From the NCBI GenBank assembly GCA_035943635.1, contig DASZBX010000005.1, positions 1 to 15,156 of the forward strand: a stretch of 15,156 nt of DNA, written 5' to 3'. Below the pieces are notes generated by a model. That model was given only the letters and a program-made list of their open reading frames with translations, searched no databases and was not told where the DNA came from. Each line of letters begins with the position of its first letter. Position 1 is the first letter of the stretch. A program made the position numbers and the translations under genes. Positions 5,933-13,202 of the stretch are shown here, in pieces. Origin of the DNA: DASZBX01 sp035943635 (GTDB lineage Bacteria > Actinomycetota > Actinomycetes > Streptomycetales > Catenulisporaceae).

Positions 5933-6499
5933 GTGACCGCCTTCGACCCCCTGACCCTGCTCGAGACCTGGACCGAGGAGCTGACCGGCGCCGGATGGGC
6001 CCGGCAGCCCGGCCCGGCACCCGGGCCCGGTGCCCACGGCCCGACCCACCGGCTCCTGGTCAGCCCCGACGGCGCCGCCCACGTGCACGCCACCGCTTAC
6101 CGGCGCCACACGCGCCTGCAGACCACGCTCTACGGCCGGGACCCGCACGGCGCCCGGCACCCGCCCGCCTGGAACGCGGGCACCGGCGCCCTACCCGCCA
6201 GCGTGCTGATCCAGGCCGCCCGCGCCGCTACCGAGCCACCGGGCGCCTCGGCCGAGGCCAGGCTCCTGCAGGCCGGCTGGAAGCTGGCCGGCTGCGAGTA
6301 CGAGGGCCAGCGCCTGCTCGAGCAGCGCTGGGCCAGCCCCGACACCGCCCGCAACGCGGCCTTCTTCCCCGCCGACGAGCCGTTCGACTCCGGCAGCTGG
6401 CTGATCATCCGACCCGACCAGTGCGAACCAAAAGCACAACTCGACGCCAGCGCCCAAACCCCGGGCGCCGTGATCGCCGCCCTCGCCCTCACCGACTGA
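5933..6499 (+). CDS. Hypothetical protein, AGW/SPD family member 1
   Basis: This is a 188-aa protein with GTG start 5933 and AGGAG at 5921-5925. It shows a two-fold internal pattern. The first half has GAGW (19-22), HRLLVSPDGAAHV (39-51) and LPASVLIQAARAAT (87-100). The second has QAGW (113-116), QRWASPDTARNAAF (131-144), GSWLIIRP (154-161) and TPGAVIAALALTD (176-188). The same blocks occur in the proteins at 12608 and 13203, so these are paralogs in one cluster. There is no signal peptide, membrane helix or catalytic motif. The alternating beta-like and helix-like blocks suggest two small alpha/beta domains. I do not recognise a named family. Position just after the ATPase/VWA pair makes it a candidate client or adaptor, which is inference. 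Confidence 0.78.
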   Translation: MTAFDPLTLLETWTEELTGAGWARQPGPAPGPGAHGPTHRLLVSPDGAAHVHATAYRRHTRLQTTLYGRDPHGARHPPAWNAGTGALPASVLIQAARAATEPPGASAEARLLQAGWKLAGCEYEGQRLLEQRWASPDTARNAAFFPADEPFDSGSWLIIRPDQCEPKAQLDASAQTPGAVIAALALTD

Positions 6500-6540
6500 C
6501 CCCCCGCCCCGAACCCGCAGACCAGAAAGTAGCCCCACCC

Positions 6541-6840
6541 GTGAACGAGATCACCGAGCTGGAAACCACGGTCGGCCGCACCACCAACGGCGGACCGGAC
6601 ATCACCACCGTGCACCACTGCGGCCCGCACACCCTTCGGGTGCACGTCGCCCGCGACACCTACGAACAGCAGTCCTGCGCCGTCGCCAGTGTCCTGACAC
6701 CCGAGCTGACCTGGACCGTGCTGTGCCACGAGCCGACCGGCAGCTGGTTCGCCACCGCCCGAGACCTGGTCGACCTGCTCGCCGTGGCCAACAACCTTCG
6801 CCAACGCGCCTGCCGGATCCTGCGCCTACCTGACTCGTGA
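6541..6840 (+). CDS. Hypothetical beta-rich protein, 99 aa
   Basis: GTG 6541 is preceded by AGAAAGTAG. The product has alternating hydrophobic/Thr strands (TTVHHCGPHTLRVHVARD, SCAVASVLTPELTWTVLCHE) and ends in an amphipathic helix (ARDLVDLLAVANNLRQRACR). Four cysteines are scattered rather than arranged as a clear zinc site. I know no family for it. The gene sits 41 bp after its neighbour in the same orientation and shares its codon bias. Confidence 0.7.
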   Translation: MNEITELETTVGRTTNGGPDITTVHHCGPHTLRVHVARDTYEQQSCAVASVLTPELTWTVLCHEPTGSWFATARDLVDLLAVANNLRQRACRILRLPDS

Positions 6841-6920
6841 CCACCCGCACCCCACCGCGCCGTGATCCCCGCCCCCGCCTTCGCCGACTGACACCCGCCT
6901 CAACACCAGGAAGTCCGCCA

Positions 6921-7508
6921 ATGACCACCAACCCACTGCCCGACGACCACCCCGTCACCATGACCTGGACCACCACCACGACCGAGGAATACCAGCACAC
7001 TTTCACGCTCGGCGAACTGCGCGAGGCGCTGCGCTCGCAGCCGCTGACCCCCGCCCCTCTTCCGCTGGACATCAGCGACGAGCTGGACGCCTTGAACGAC
7101 AGCTGGCTCGCCGACTTCGAGGACGAACCCGGAGCCCTGATCGAGTTCACCCGGCAGATCACCGAGACCACCGACATCAGCCTGCCGACCCTGACCGTCC
7201 AGACCGTCACGGTCGCAGGACCCGAACGCCACGACGGCGAGAAGCCGTACACCTACTGCCTGCACGCCACCGACCTCGACGCCGCCCGCGCCCTGGCCCT
7301 GGCCCACCACATCGAACAGAACGAACTGACCTACGACTGGGAGACCGGCGGGACCTGCGACCCCGACGCACTGGTGATCGAGGGCGCATGGGAAACCTTC
7401 ACCGGCGCCCCCACCTGGCCCGCCGACCTGCCCGGCCGAGCCTGGAACGACCTACGCGAGGACGAGCAGCTGCTCGCGCGCGCCTACCGGACGGCAGCGG
7501 CACAGTGA
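6921..7508 (+). CDS. Hypothetical acidic protein, 195 aa
   Basis: ATG 6921 is chosen because CAGGAAG lies 8-14 bases upstream. A GTG at 6837 overlapping the previous stop would add 28 Arg/Pro-rich residues that look non-native. The protein opens with a Thr-rich stretch (MTWTTTTTEEY), followed by an acidic helical region (FTLGELREALRS, ISDELDALNDSWLADFEDE) and strands (SLPTLTVQTVTVAG). Its C-terminal helix and Trp-containing tail are CLHATDLDAARALALAHHIE and WETFTGAPTWPADLP. No motif is diagnostic. The final TGA overlaps the GTG of the next gene (GTGA), so the two are translationally coupled. Confidence 0.75.
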   Translation: MTTNPLPDDHPVTMTWTTTTTEEYQHTFTLGELREALRSQPLTPAPLPLDISDELDALNDSWLADFEDEPGALIEFTRQITETTDISLPTLTVQTVTVAGPERHDGEKPYTYCLHATDLDAARALALAHHIEQNELTYDWETGGTCDPDALVIEGAWETFTGAPTWPADLPGRAWNDLREDEQLLARAYRTAAAQ

Positions 7509-7705
7509 CCCCCGCACCGGCCCACGCCACCGGCGCCGACCTGCTGGCCTACTGGACCAGCACCGACCGGGCGCAACTACTGAGCCCGCACACAGCGGCG
7601 ACCTACCGCAGCGCCGTGCGCCGCGTCCTGGCCGCCCAGGCCCAGGGCCAGGGCAGCGACATCACCGCCGCTCCCTCCCTCCTGCTGCTGGACGTGTCCA
7701 CATGA
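7505..7705 (+). CDS. Short orphan core-binding-like (SAM-like) domain, 66 aa
   Basis: The GTG at 7505 overlaps the preceding TGA, and the stop overlaps the next ATG at 7702. Residues 10-40 (ADLLAYWTSTDRAQLLSPHTAATYRSAVRRVLA) resemble the N-terminal core-binding domain of tyrosine recombinases, and they match both halves of the protein at 10845 (ADLVEHWN...LAPATAATYLGSIARIL). The domain stops after about 60 residues (..LLLLDVST), roughly where the second half of the fold should begin, so this copy is short. No catalytic Arg/His/Tyr region follows. It may be a DNA-binding remnant or a small functional half-domain. Confidence 0.6.
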   Translation: MTPAPAHATGADLLAYWTSTDRAQLLSPHTAATYRSAVRRVLAAQAQGQGSDITAAPSLLLLDVST

Positions 7706-8376
7706 CCGGGCTCAGGCGCGACCGGATGCGGGTGGGCCTGGAAGTGGGACTGCGCGAAGGCAGCAACGGCGAGCGGCTGCACGGCGCGATCAGCGCCCTG
7801 GACTGTGGCCGCGTCCAGGTGTGGGTCCCGGACCTGCGCTACGCGGTCGCCCCGCCCCGGGCCCTGCGCGGCTACCAGACCGCCCTGACCTACCCGGCGG
7901 CCGAGGCCGGGGCGATGTGGCCCGAACCGGTCGTCGCCGACCACCCGGGGCCCGGTCCCACCGGGCATGACCTGCTGGCCCACTGGGCCTGGGCCCACCG
8001 CGCCGGGACCAGCGACCAACCCCACGCCCCGCGCTACCACGCCGCCGCCCGGCAGGTCCTGGAAGTCCAACCGGGCGGGGCGGGCATCGACCTGAGCGCC
8101 TTGGACGTGGCGGACGCCCTGCGCCGGTTCACCGCCGCGCACACCGGCACCCGGTCGGCCAACACCCTGGCCGCACTCTCCTCCCACTTCCGCCGCGCGA
8201 TGGAGATCTACCTGAACCAGCACGCCACCGCCACCCCGTGCTCCACCAAGACCCTGATCACCCTGGGCGACGGGCGCACCCTGACCGTCCTGGCACCACA
8301 CCAGCCGACCAACACCTGCTGGCCGCTGGCAACGCACCACACGTCGCGATCGGCCTGGTCGGGGGGCGGCGGGTGA
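7702..8376 (+). CDS. Protein with beta domain plus core-binding-like domain, possibly frameshifted at its end
   Basis: The ATG overlaps the previous TGA (ATGA). Residues 10-60 are beta-like (VGLEVGLREGS.., CGRVQVWVPDLRYAV). Residues 88-176 form a core-binding-like domain (GHDLLAHWAWAH...RYHAAARQVLE...LSALDVADALRRFTAAH...ANTLAALSSHFRRAMEIYL) related to those at 7505 and 10845. Residues 185-198 (LITLGDGRTLTVLA) start a beta module that in the 10845 protein continues 'P..MTDAEARAAAAVLR'. Here the frame instead ends in HHTSRSAWSGGGG at a G-run, while the expected continuation 'PGPLTDAERRQALSALA' appears in the next frame. The true C-terminus may therefore be joined by a frameshift. Without one, the protein is 224 aa. 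Confidence 0.7.
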   Translation: MTGLRRDRMRVGLEVGLREGSNGERLHGAISALDCGRVQVWVPDLRYAVAPPRALRGYQTALTYPAAEAGAMWPEPVVADHPGPGPTGHDLLAHWAWAHRAGTSDQPHAPRYHAAARQVLEVQPGGAGIDLSALDVADALRRFTAAHTGTRSANTLAALSSHFRRAMEIYLNQHATATPCSTKTLITLGDGRTLTVLAPHQPTNTCWPLATHHTSRSAWSGGGG

Positions 8377-8513
8377 CCGTAGCGACCCCCGGCCCGCTCA
8401 CCGACGCAGAACGCCGCCAGGCACTGTCCGCCTTGGCCGAACGCTCGGCCCCGGCCCCCGACACCGGCCCAGGCGCCGGGGACCCCGGCGAGCACAGCGG
8501 CACCACGCCGTGA
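8373..8513 (+). CDS. Small ORF, or frameshifted C-terminus of the preceding protein
   Basis: The GTG at 8373 overlaps the previous TGA and follows a G-rich run (GGGGGGCGG) that could act as a ribosome binding site. The 46-residue product begins VTVATPGPLTDAERRQALSA, which resembles a C-terminal module of the protein at 10845 (GRVVSLAAPPDMTDAEARAA). The frame is also open and plausible just upstream (..VAIGLVGGRRVTVA..), without a start codon other than a shadow ATG at 8238. So it is either a coupled mini-protein or the displaced end of the 7702 gene. The tail is a disordered Pro/Gly-rich stretch. Confidence 0.45.
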   Translation: MTVATPGPLTDAERRQALSALAERSAPAPDTGPGAGDPGEHSGTTP

Positions 8514-8905
8514 CCCGTCTGGACACCGCGAGCCGGATTCCCGAGCCCGGCTGGGCGTTTCGCCTCAGTGCGCTACACACCTCGGACTCTGCCACCCCAT
8601 ACCTGACCGGGACCTGGCATCGCGGCGGCCAGCAGCCCGCGGACCCGGCCTGCGCCCTGTGGCTCGTACTGGCCGAGGCCGGCGGCCAGGTGTCGGTCGG
8701 CCTCCTAGCCGACCACGAGCAGCACCCCGGCGCCTTCATCCCCCTGGCCCGCTACGACGGCCTTGACCCCCGTGCCTGGACCAGCGCGATCGCCCCCCAC
8801 ATCGCCGCCCACCCGTACACCACCCACATCCACCACCCCGCACCCCGCAAGACCCGGGACCGCACTGCCCGCGCGATCCTCGCCTACCTCATCACCAGCC
8901 GCTAA
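8510..8905 (+). CDS. Hypothetical protein, 131 aa
   Basis: GTG 8510 overlaps the preceding TGA (GTGA), continuing a chain of coupled genes. The protein has a central hydrophobic sheet-like segment (ACALWLVLAEAGGQVSVGLLA), a Pro-bounded loop (HEQHPGAFIPLARYDG) and a His-rich stretch (HPYTTHIHHPAP) near the end. The histidines could bind metal but are not spaced as a known site. The C-terminus is a basic helix (RKTRDRTARAILAYLI). I recognise no family. Confidence 0.7.
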   Translation: MTRLDTASRIPEPGWAFRLSALHTSDSATPYLTGTWHRGGQQPADPACALWLVLAEAGGQVSVGLLADHEQHPGAFIPLARYDGLDPRAWTSAIAPHIAAHPYTTHIHHPAPRKTRDRTARAILAYLITSR

Positions 8906-8926
8906 CCACCAGGAGCCTGAACCACC

Positions 8927-9775
8927 ATGACCCGCCCCGCCGCCCCCGCACCGCCCGGACCCGGCACCATCGTCGTACCGGACCAGCCGCGCGCGGCGAT
9001 CATCAACGCCACCGGCAAGCAGGACTGCGCCCGCTACCTCCAGCACCTGACCGACCCCGGGGAAACGGCCCGCCTGCTGGTCCAGTACGTGCGCACCACC
9101 ACCCCGGCCGACGCCGCAGCAGCACTGACCACCAAGCACCCCGGCGGGTGGCGGGAGATCACCGCGCCCGACGCGACACCCGGATCCTGCTTCTGCCACC
9201 GGCCCGACGGCACCTGGAACCCCGCGTTCGTCGACCAGGTCCTGATCACCGGCCTCGAGCACCGACTGAACCCTCCCGGCTACGGCGGCTACCGCCCGGC
9301 AAGCATGAGCCTGGGCCGCAGCGTCGAGTACGCCTACCGGATCGAGGACGCCGGACTGCACGTCTACGCCGTCGACGGCGCACACGCCAGCGAGTACGGC
9401 ACGACACTGAGCCAGGCCGCGTTCCTCGCCTGGTACCAGCCCGTACACCCCGACACTATCGCCAAAGCCTGCGCGGCACTGCGCCACCGCAGCCCGCGCA
9501 CACGCGAGGACGAACTCGCCGGCCTCGCCCTGAACGCCACCATCGCCTCCCTCCGCGCCGTGGCGAGCACCGACGACCTCGTCCTGCACCTGATTACCAC
9601 CACCATCCGGGACAAGACCTCCGCCCGCGCCGTGCGCCGGGCCCTGGCCAAGGCCACCGGCACCACCCAGACCCGGCTTCCCGCCCACCTGGCCGCCCTC
9701 ACCCGGGCCGAGCAGCTCGACCTGCTGCGCACCGTGCGCCGCACCCTGACCGCCACCCTGCCGCCCCCGGCCTAA
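8927..9775 (+). CDS. Hypothetical protein with CxCHxPDG motif, paralog 1
   Basis: This is a 282-aa protein starting at ATG 8927 behind AGGAGCC. Conserved blocks shared with the next gene are HPGGWREI (71-78), GSCFCHRPDGT (86-96), VEYAYRIEDAGLHVYAVDG (133-151), WYQPVHPDTIAKACAALR (169-186), DDLVLHL (216-222) and the C-terminal helix pair LPAHLAALTRAEQLDLLR (251-268). The CxCH pair with H91 could hold a metal or sit in a turn. The region at 133-151 looks like a beta-hairpin unit. There is no membrane segment, signal peptide or known enzyme motif. This is a large uncharacterised family duplicated in tandem here, with only 58 bp to its paralog. Confidence 0.8.
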   Translation: MTRPAAPAPPGPGTIVVPDQPRAAIINATGKQDCARYLQHLTDPGETARLLVQYVRTTTPADAAAALTTKHPGGWREITAPDATPGSCFCHRPDGTWNPAFVDQVLITGLEHRLNPPGYGGYRPASMSLGRSVEYAYRIEDAGLHVYAVDGAHASEYGTTLSQAAFLAWYQPVHPDTIAKACAALRHRSPRTREDELAGLALNATIASLRAVASTDDLVLHLITTTIRDKTSARAVRRALAKATGTTQTRLPAHLAALTRAEQLDLLRTVRRTLTATLPPPA

Positions 9776-9833
9776 ACCCGCCGACTCACCCCGGCCCACC
9801 CACCACCCGCGTCACCACTCGAAAGACAGGATC

Positions 9834-10760
9834 ATGACAGACACCACCGAGCCGACCGCAGCACCCGACCCCGCCACCGGGCGCGGCGCCGTGATCGCGA
9901 TCCCCACCCTGCGGGACAACGGATTCCACGGACGCTACCTACACCACGCTCCCGGCCCCGGCCCCACGGTCGAGCTGCTGCGCGAGCTGTTCCACACCCG
10001 CTACCGATCCCGGGACGGCGTGCGCAACGCAGCAAAAGAGCTGATCACCCTGCATCCCTCCGGGTGGATCCGGCTGGGCACGGCAACCAGCCGGGACAAG
10101 GAGATCCGCCCGCGCCGGGCCCCCGCCCCGGTCGGGGAGTGCTACTGCCACCACCCCGACGGCACACCCCGCCCGCAACTGGTCGCCGCCGCGCTCGAAG
10201 TCCTGCAGGACGTGGAGATCCACGGCCAGAACCGGCGGTGGGCCCCGGGCGGAACCCCGGGCGACGGCACCCCCTGGAAGATCACCAGCGGTGCGGTGCC
10301 CGACGGCATCGACTACGCCTACGTGTTCGACGGCAACGGCCTGACCGTCAAGGTCCGCGACGGCGGCAAACCCGACTTCGGCCGCTTCGCCTCGGCCATC
10401 GCCATTCCCTGGAACCGGGCGCCCGATCCCGGCCGGATCCAGGCGGCCTGCGAGAAGATCCGGGCACGGACCCCGGCCGACCTGGCCAACGAGAAGGCCG
10501 CCGACATCCTGGCCGACACCGCCCGCCAGCTCAGGGCAATCCCCGCGCACCACGACCTCGTGCTGCACCTACTCGGCGGGGCCAGCCGGTACCTTCGCGT
10601 CCCGGACCCCCACACCCCTGAAGCAGCGCTCGCCCGGGCCGCAGGGCTTCACCCCGCGCACCTGCCGGGCCACTTGCACCAGCTCGACCGCGGCGACCAG
10701 GTCCGGCTGCTCACCCTCGCCGCGCACCAGCTGAGCCCCGACACCCACCACGCGCCATGA
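9834..10760 (+). CDS. Hypothetical protein with CxCHxPDG motif, paralog 2
   Basis: This is a 308-aa protein with ATG 9834 behind AAAGACAGGA. It aligns with the preceding protein along its length: HPSGWIRL (74-81), GECYCHHPDGT (101-111), IDYAYVFDGNGLTVKVRDG (159-177), PWNRAPDPGRIQAACEKIR (192-210), HDLVLHL (240-246) and LPGHLHQLDRGDQVRLL (277-293). The N-terminal 45 residues and a Gly/Pro loop (136-147) are specific to this copy. Outside the named blocks the two have diverged strongly, so the duplication is old and the motif residues are probably what function requires. The stop overlaps a short ORF by ATGA. Confidence 0.8.
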   Translation: MTDTTEPTAAPDPATGRGAVIAIPTLRDNGFHGRYLHHAPGPGPTVELLRELFHTRYRSRDGVRNAAKELITLHPSGWIRLGTATSRDKEIRPRRAPAPVGECYCHHPDGTPRPQLVAAALEVLQDVEIHGQNRRWAPGGTPGDGTPWKITSGAVPDGIDYAYVFDGNGLTVKVRDGGKPDFGRFASAIAIPWNRAPDPGRIQAACEKIRARTPADLANEKAADILADTARQLRAIPAHHDLVLHLLGGASRYLRVPDPHTPEAALARAAGLHPAHLPGHLHQLDRGDQVRLLTLAAHQLSPDTHHAP

Positions 10761-10831
10761 CCGGCTGCCCGGTATCGCCGCAGCAGGAGCCGCGCCCCGT
10801 GAACACCCCCGACATCTTCCCCGCACTCTAA
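10757..10831 (+). CDS. Very small ORF (24 aa, or 10 aa from an internal GTG)
   Basis: The ATG at 10757 overlaps the stop of the preceding gene, giving MTGCPVSPQQEPRPVNTPDI then FPAL and TAA at 10829. Inside it a GTG at 10799 has a good AGGAG (10785-10789) with a 9-nt spacer and would encode only MNTPDIFPAL. The sequence GTGAACACCCC at 10799 is repeated at the start of the next gene (10845), so this may be a duplicated, abortive gene start or a leader peptide setting the translation level of the next gene. Confidence 0.35.
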   Translation: MTGCPVSPQQEPRPVNTPDIFPAL

Positions 10832-10844
10832 GGACCCGCATACC

Positions 10845-11981
10845 GTGAACACCCCGCCCCACCCCGACGACACCCACCACGCCACGGTCGCCGACCTGGT
10901 CGAGCACTGGAACGGCGTGCGCGAGCACGGACCGCTCGCCCCGGCCACCGCCGCCACCTACCTCGGGTCCATCGCCCGCATCCTCCAGCGCCAAGGCATC
11001 ACCGCCGACACCCGACTGGCCGACCTCGACCTGGAAGCGCTCGGGGAGAAATTCGCCGCCGCCAACCCCGACCTCAAACCGATCACCCTGGCCAACTACA
11101 CCAACAACCTGCGCTCGGCCCTCAGCGGCTACCACGCCCGCCCTCACCCCGCCCCGGCCAGCACCACCCCGTTCACTGCGCCGCCCCCGGACCGGGCGTG
11201 CGAAACAGAACCCACACTTCCCGGTGCCCCGGGGAGCGCCCCGGCCGCCGTGCCCCAGACGGCCGTCCTGGACGGCACGCTCGCCACCCTGCCCGCCTTC
11301 CTGACCGTGGCCGGCCGGCGAGGACTGCTCGTGCCGCTCACCGCCGAGGCCTACGCCGCCACCGCCCACGGGATCCTGGCCACCCAACCGGACCTGGGCG
11401 CCCGCCCTGTCGCCGACCTGGACCCGGCCGCCATGATCGCAACCTTCGCCACCCACCACCCGGACCTGACCGACAACAACCTCCAAGCCCGGCACGCCCA
11501 CCTGACCCACGCGATCACCACCTACCTCACCTATCTGCAGGACCCGGCCCTACCAGAGCCCGAGTCGATACCGGAGCCCGGCATCCCGGCCCAGGTCCAC
11601 CTGCCGCGCGGGCGCGTGGTGAGCCTGGCCGCCCCGCCGGACATGACCGATGCCGAAGCCCGCGCCGCGGCAGCCGTTCTGCGCCTGCACCACCCCGGGA
11701 TGTTCACCAACAACCAGCCCGCCCCCGCATCCGAGGCTCCCGACCCCGACGGTTGGACCCTGGTGTTCTGGCCCGAAGACAACCCCGACGAACCGGAATC
11801 CGCCCACATCACCGGGCCAACATTCCGCGCCGCGCTGGCCGACTACACCCGCGCCCGCCACCACCACCTCGCACACCTACCCGACAACGACGCCATCAAC
11901 GCCTGGTTCGCCACCGACGTCTTCTTCGTCCACGTCATCGACGGCCACCACCAGGCCCGCGACGCCGGGACCCTCCTGTGA
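10845..11981 (+). CDS. Protein with two tandem core-binding-like (SAM-like) domains and no recombinase catalytic domain
   Basis: This is a 378-aa protein with GTG 10845 preceded by AAGGAC. Domain 1 (14-97) and domain 2 (about 147-231) are repeats of each other: GPLAPATAATYLGSIARIL / GLLVPLTAEAYAATAHGIL, LADLDLEALGEKFAAANPDL / VADLDPAAMIATFATHHPDL, then a final helix. They resemble the N-terminal, DNA-gripping domain of tyrosine recombinases (phage-integrase N-terminal, SAM-like). A beta/helix module follows (GRVVSLAAPPDMTDAEARAA, 256-275), then an unknown C-terminal domain with WTLVFWPEDN (304-313) and DVFFVHVIDG (358-367). No RHRY catalytic set is present, so recombination by this protein alone is excluded. 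DNA binding is the obvious inference. Related single domains lie at 7505 and 7702. Confidence 0.78.
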   Translation: MNTPPHPDDTHHATVADLVEHWNGVREHGPLAPATAATYLGSIARILQRQGITADTRLADLDLEALGEKFAAANPDLKPITLANYTNNLRSALSGYHARPHPAPASTTPFTAPPPDRACETEPTLPGAPGSAPAAVPQTAVLDGTLATLPAFLTVAGRRGLLVPLTAEAYAATAHGILATQPDLGARPVADLDPAAMIATFATHHPDLTDNNLQARHAHLTHAITTYLTYLQDPALPEPESIPEPGIPAQVHLPRGRVVSLAAPPDMTDAEARAAAAVLRLHHPGMFTNNQPAPASEAPDPDGWTLVFWPEDNPDEPESAHITGPTFRAALADYTRARHHHLAHLPDNDAINAWFATDVFFVHVIDGHHQARDAGTLL

Positions 11982-12072
11982 ACCCGCACCCACAGCCTGT
12001 GACCACCCGCCCACCAGGCCGGTTACCCCGGCGAGCGCACGATCACGACCACGAGAAACGAGACCCTCCACC

Positions 12073-12567
12073 ATGCTGGACGCCGCCGCCCTCACCGCCC
12101 ACGCCGACACCTTCCACACCGTCGCCCAAACCCAATGGCGACAGACCGCCCACGCCGACTCCACCCTGGTCTACCTGCCCGAACACGGCCAACCCACCCT
12201 CCAGGTCCTGCTCGGCGGCACACCCCCAGCCACCAACGACGCCGCTCGCACCGCACGCGAGATGGGCGCGGTCGCCCTAATCCTGACCGCCGAAGCCTGG
12301 GGCATGTTCCTGCCCACCGAGAAGGCCGCGCGCCTGCCGACCGCCGACCGCCCGCGCCCGTCCGAATCGCCCGACCGCTACGAGGCGATCGTGACCACCG
12401 CCGTTCGCGCCGACGGGCTGACCGTGCTGCGCGAAACCCGGATCACCACCGGCGCCTTCGGCCGGACCCTGGCCCCCAGCCAACTGACCGACCCCGGGCA
12501 GAACCCCGACGGCCTGGCCGCCTGGCTGCACGAAGTTCTCACCCTCGCCGCCCACCACGACAACTAG
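12073..12567 (+). CDS. Hypothetical protein with EAW...PSExPDRxE signature
   Basis: This is a 164-aa protein with ATG 12073 and purine-rich AAACGAGA about 13 bases upstream. The centre reads GAVALILTAEAWGMFLP (88-104) and then RPSESPDRYEAIVTTAV. From memory the pair 'EAW' and 'PSE.PDR.E' recurs in uncharacterised proteins of phages, archaea and actinobacteria. I know no biochemical role for that family. The fold looks alpha/beta, with an N-terminal helix (AHADTFHTVAQTQWRQ) and a C-terminal helix (GLAAWLHEVLTLAAHH). It lies 91 bp after its neighbour. That gap is the longest between 10845 and the right edge and shows no gene or hairpin. Confidence 0.75.
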   Translation: MLDAAALTAHADTFHTVAQTQWRQTAHADSTLVYLPEHGQPTLQVLLGGTPPATNDAARTAREMGAVALILTAEAWGMFLPTEKAARLPTADRPRPSESPDRYEAIVTTAVRADGLTVLRETRITTGAFGRTLAPSQLTDPGQNPDGLAAWLHEVLTLAAHHDN

Positions 12568-12607
12568 AAACACCCCCAGCTCACCGACCACGCAAAGGAA
12601 GAGACCT

Positions 12608-13186
12608 GTGAGACCCCGCGACTTCGCCGACGACCTCGACCACCTGACCGGCCTGTTGACCAACGACGGCTGGGAACAGCTCGACCTCGGACTCGCCGGA
12701 CCCCAGATGCCCGAGCTGCTGACCGGCATCGGCTTCCGGCTCATGATCAGCCCCGACCGGCGGGCGCTGTTGACGGCGAACTGGCGCGCCACCCATGCGA
12801 GCACCGAACTCCAGAGCCTGGACCCGCACGACCCCGACGCGACCCCGTGGCGCGCCCACGCCGACAACCTCCCCGTCCATGTCCTGATCGCCGCCGCCCA
12901 CGCCGCCACCGCGCACCTGCCCGGCTCCGGACCCTTCCGGCTGCTGCGCGAGGCCGGATGGACCAAACAGCCACCCCGGGGAACCGGACCTGGCTCCTAC
13001 GCGACGGTCCTCAGCGACCCGGCCGCCGCGCGCAGCGCCACCGCGACCTACCTGAGCGCACCCGGGTACACCGCACGCGGACCGTGGCTGATCGCCCGCG
13101 GCGGCGCCCGCGCCTTCGCCCACACCACCCCCACCGCCCCCGGCCCGGTGATCACCGCACTCGCCCTGACCGACCCGACCGCGTAA
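12608..13186 (+). CDS. Hypothetical protein, AGW/SPD family member 2
   Basis: This is a 192-aa protein. GTG 12608 has a strong AAAGGAAGAG upstream. It aligns with the 5933 product: NDGW (19-22) for GAGW, FRLMISPDRRAL (43-54) for HRLLVSPDGAAH, LPVHVLIAAAHAAT (88-101) for LPASVLIQAARAAT, and RLLREAGW (111-118) for RLLQAGW. The last blocks also match: LSDPAAARSATATYL for ASPDTARNAAFF, GPWLIARG (158-165) for GSWLIIRP, and APGPVITALALTD (177-189) for TPGAVIAALALTD. The matches extend to both halves, so the two-fold architecture predates the duplication. No catalytic residues are evident. Confidence 0.8.
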   Translation: MRPRDFADDLDHLTGLLTNDGWEQLDLGLAGPQMPELLTGIGFRLMISPDRRALLTANWRATHASTELQSLDPHDPDATPWRAHADNLPVHVLIAAAHAATAHLPGSGPFRLLREAGWTKQPPRGTGPGSYATVLSDPAAARSATATYLSAPGYTARGPWLIARGGARAFAHTTPTAPGPVITALALTDPTA

Positions 13187-13202
13187 CCCCAAGGAATCAC
13201 CC

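Noticed and set aside
3982..6093. 703-codon open frame on the minus strand opposite the VWA gene
   Set aside because: The product is Gly/Arg-rich without domain character and is exactly antisense to a gene with recognisable HExxH and VWA motifs. Long antisense frames are usual in DNA of this composition.
11978..12280. GTG-started frame overlapping the stop of the 10845 gene
   Set aside because: Pro/Thr/Arg-rich shadow product that runs through the better-supported gene at 12073 in another frame.
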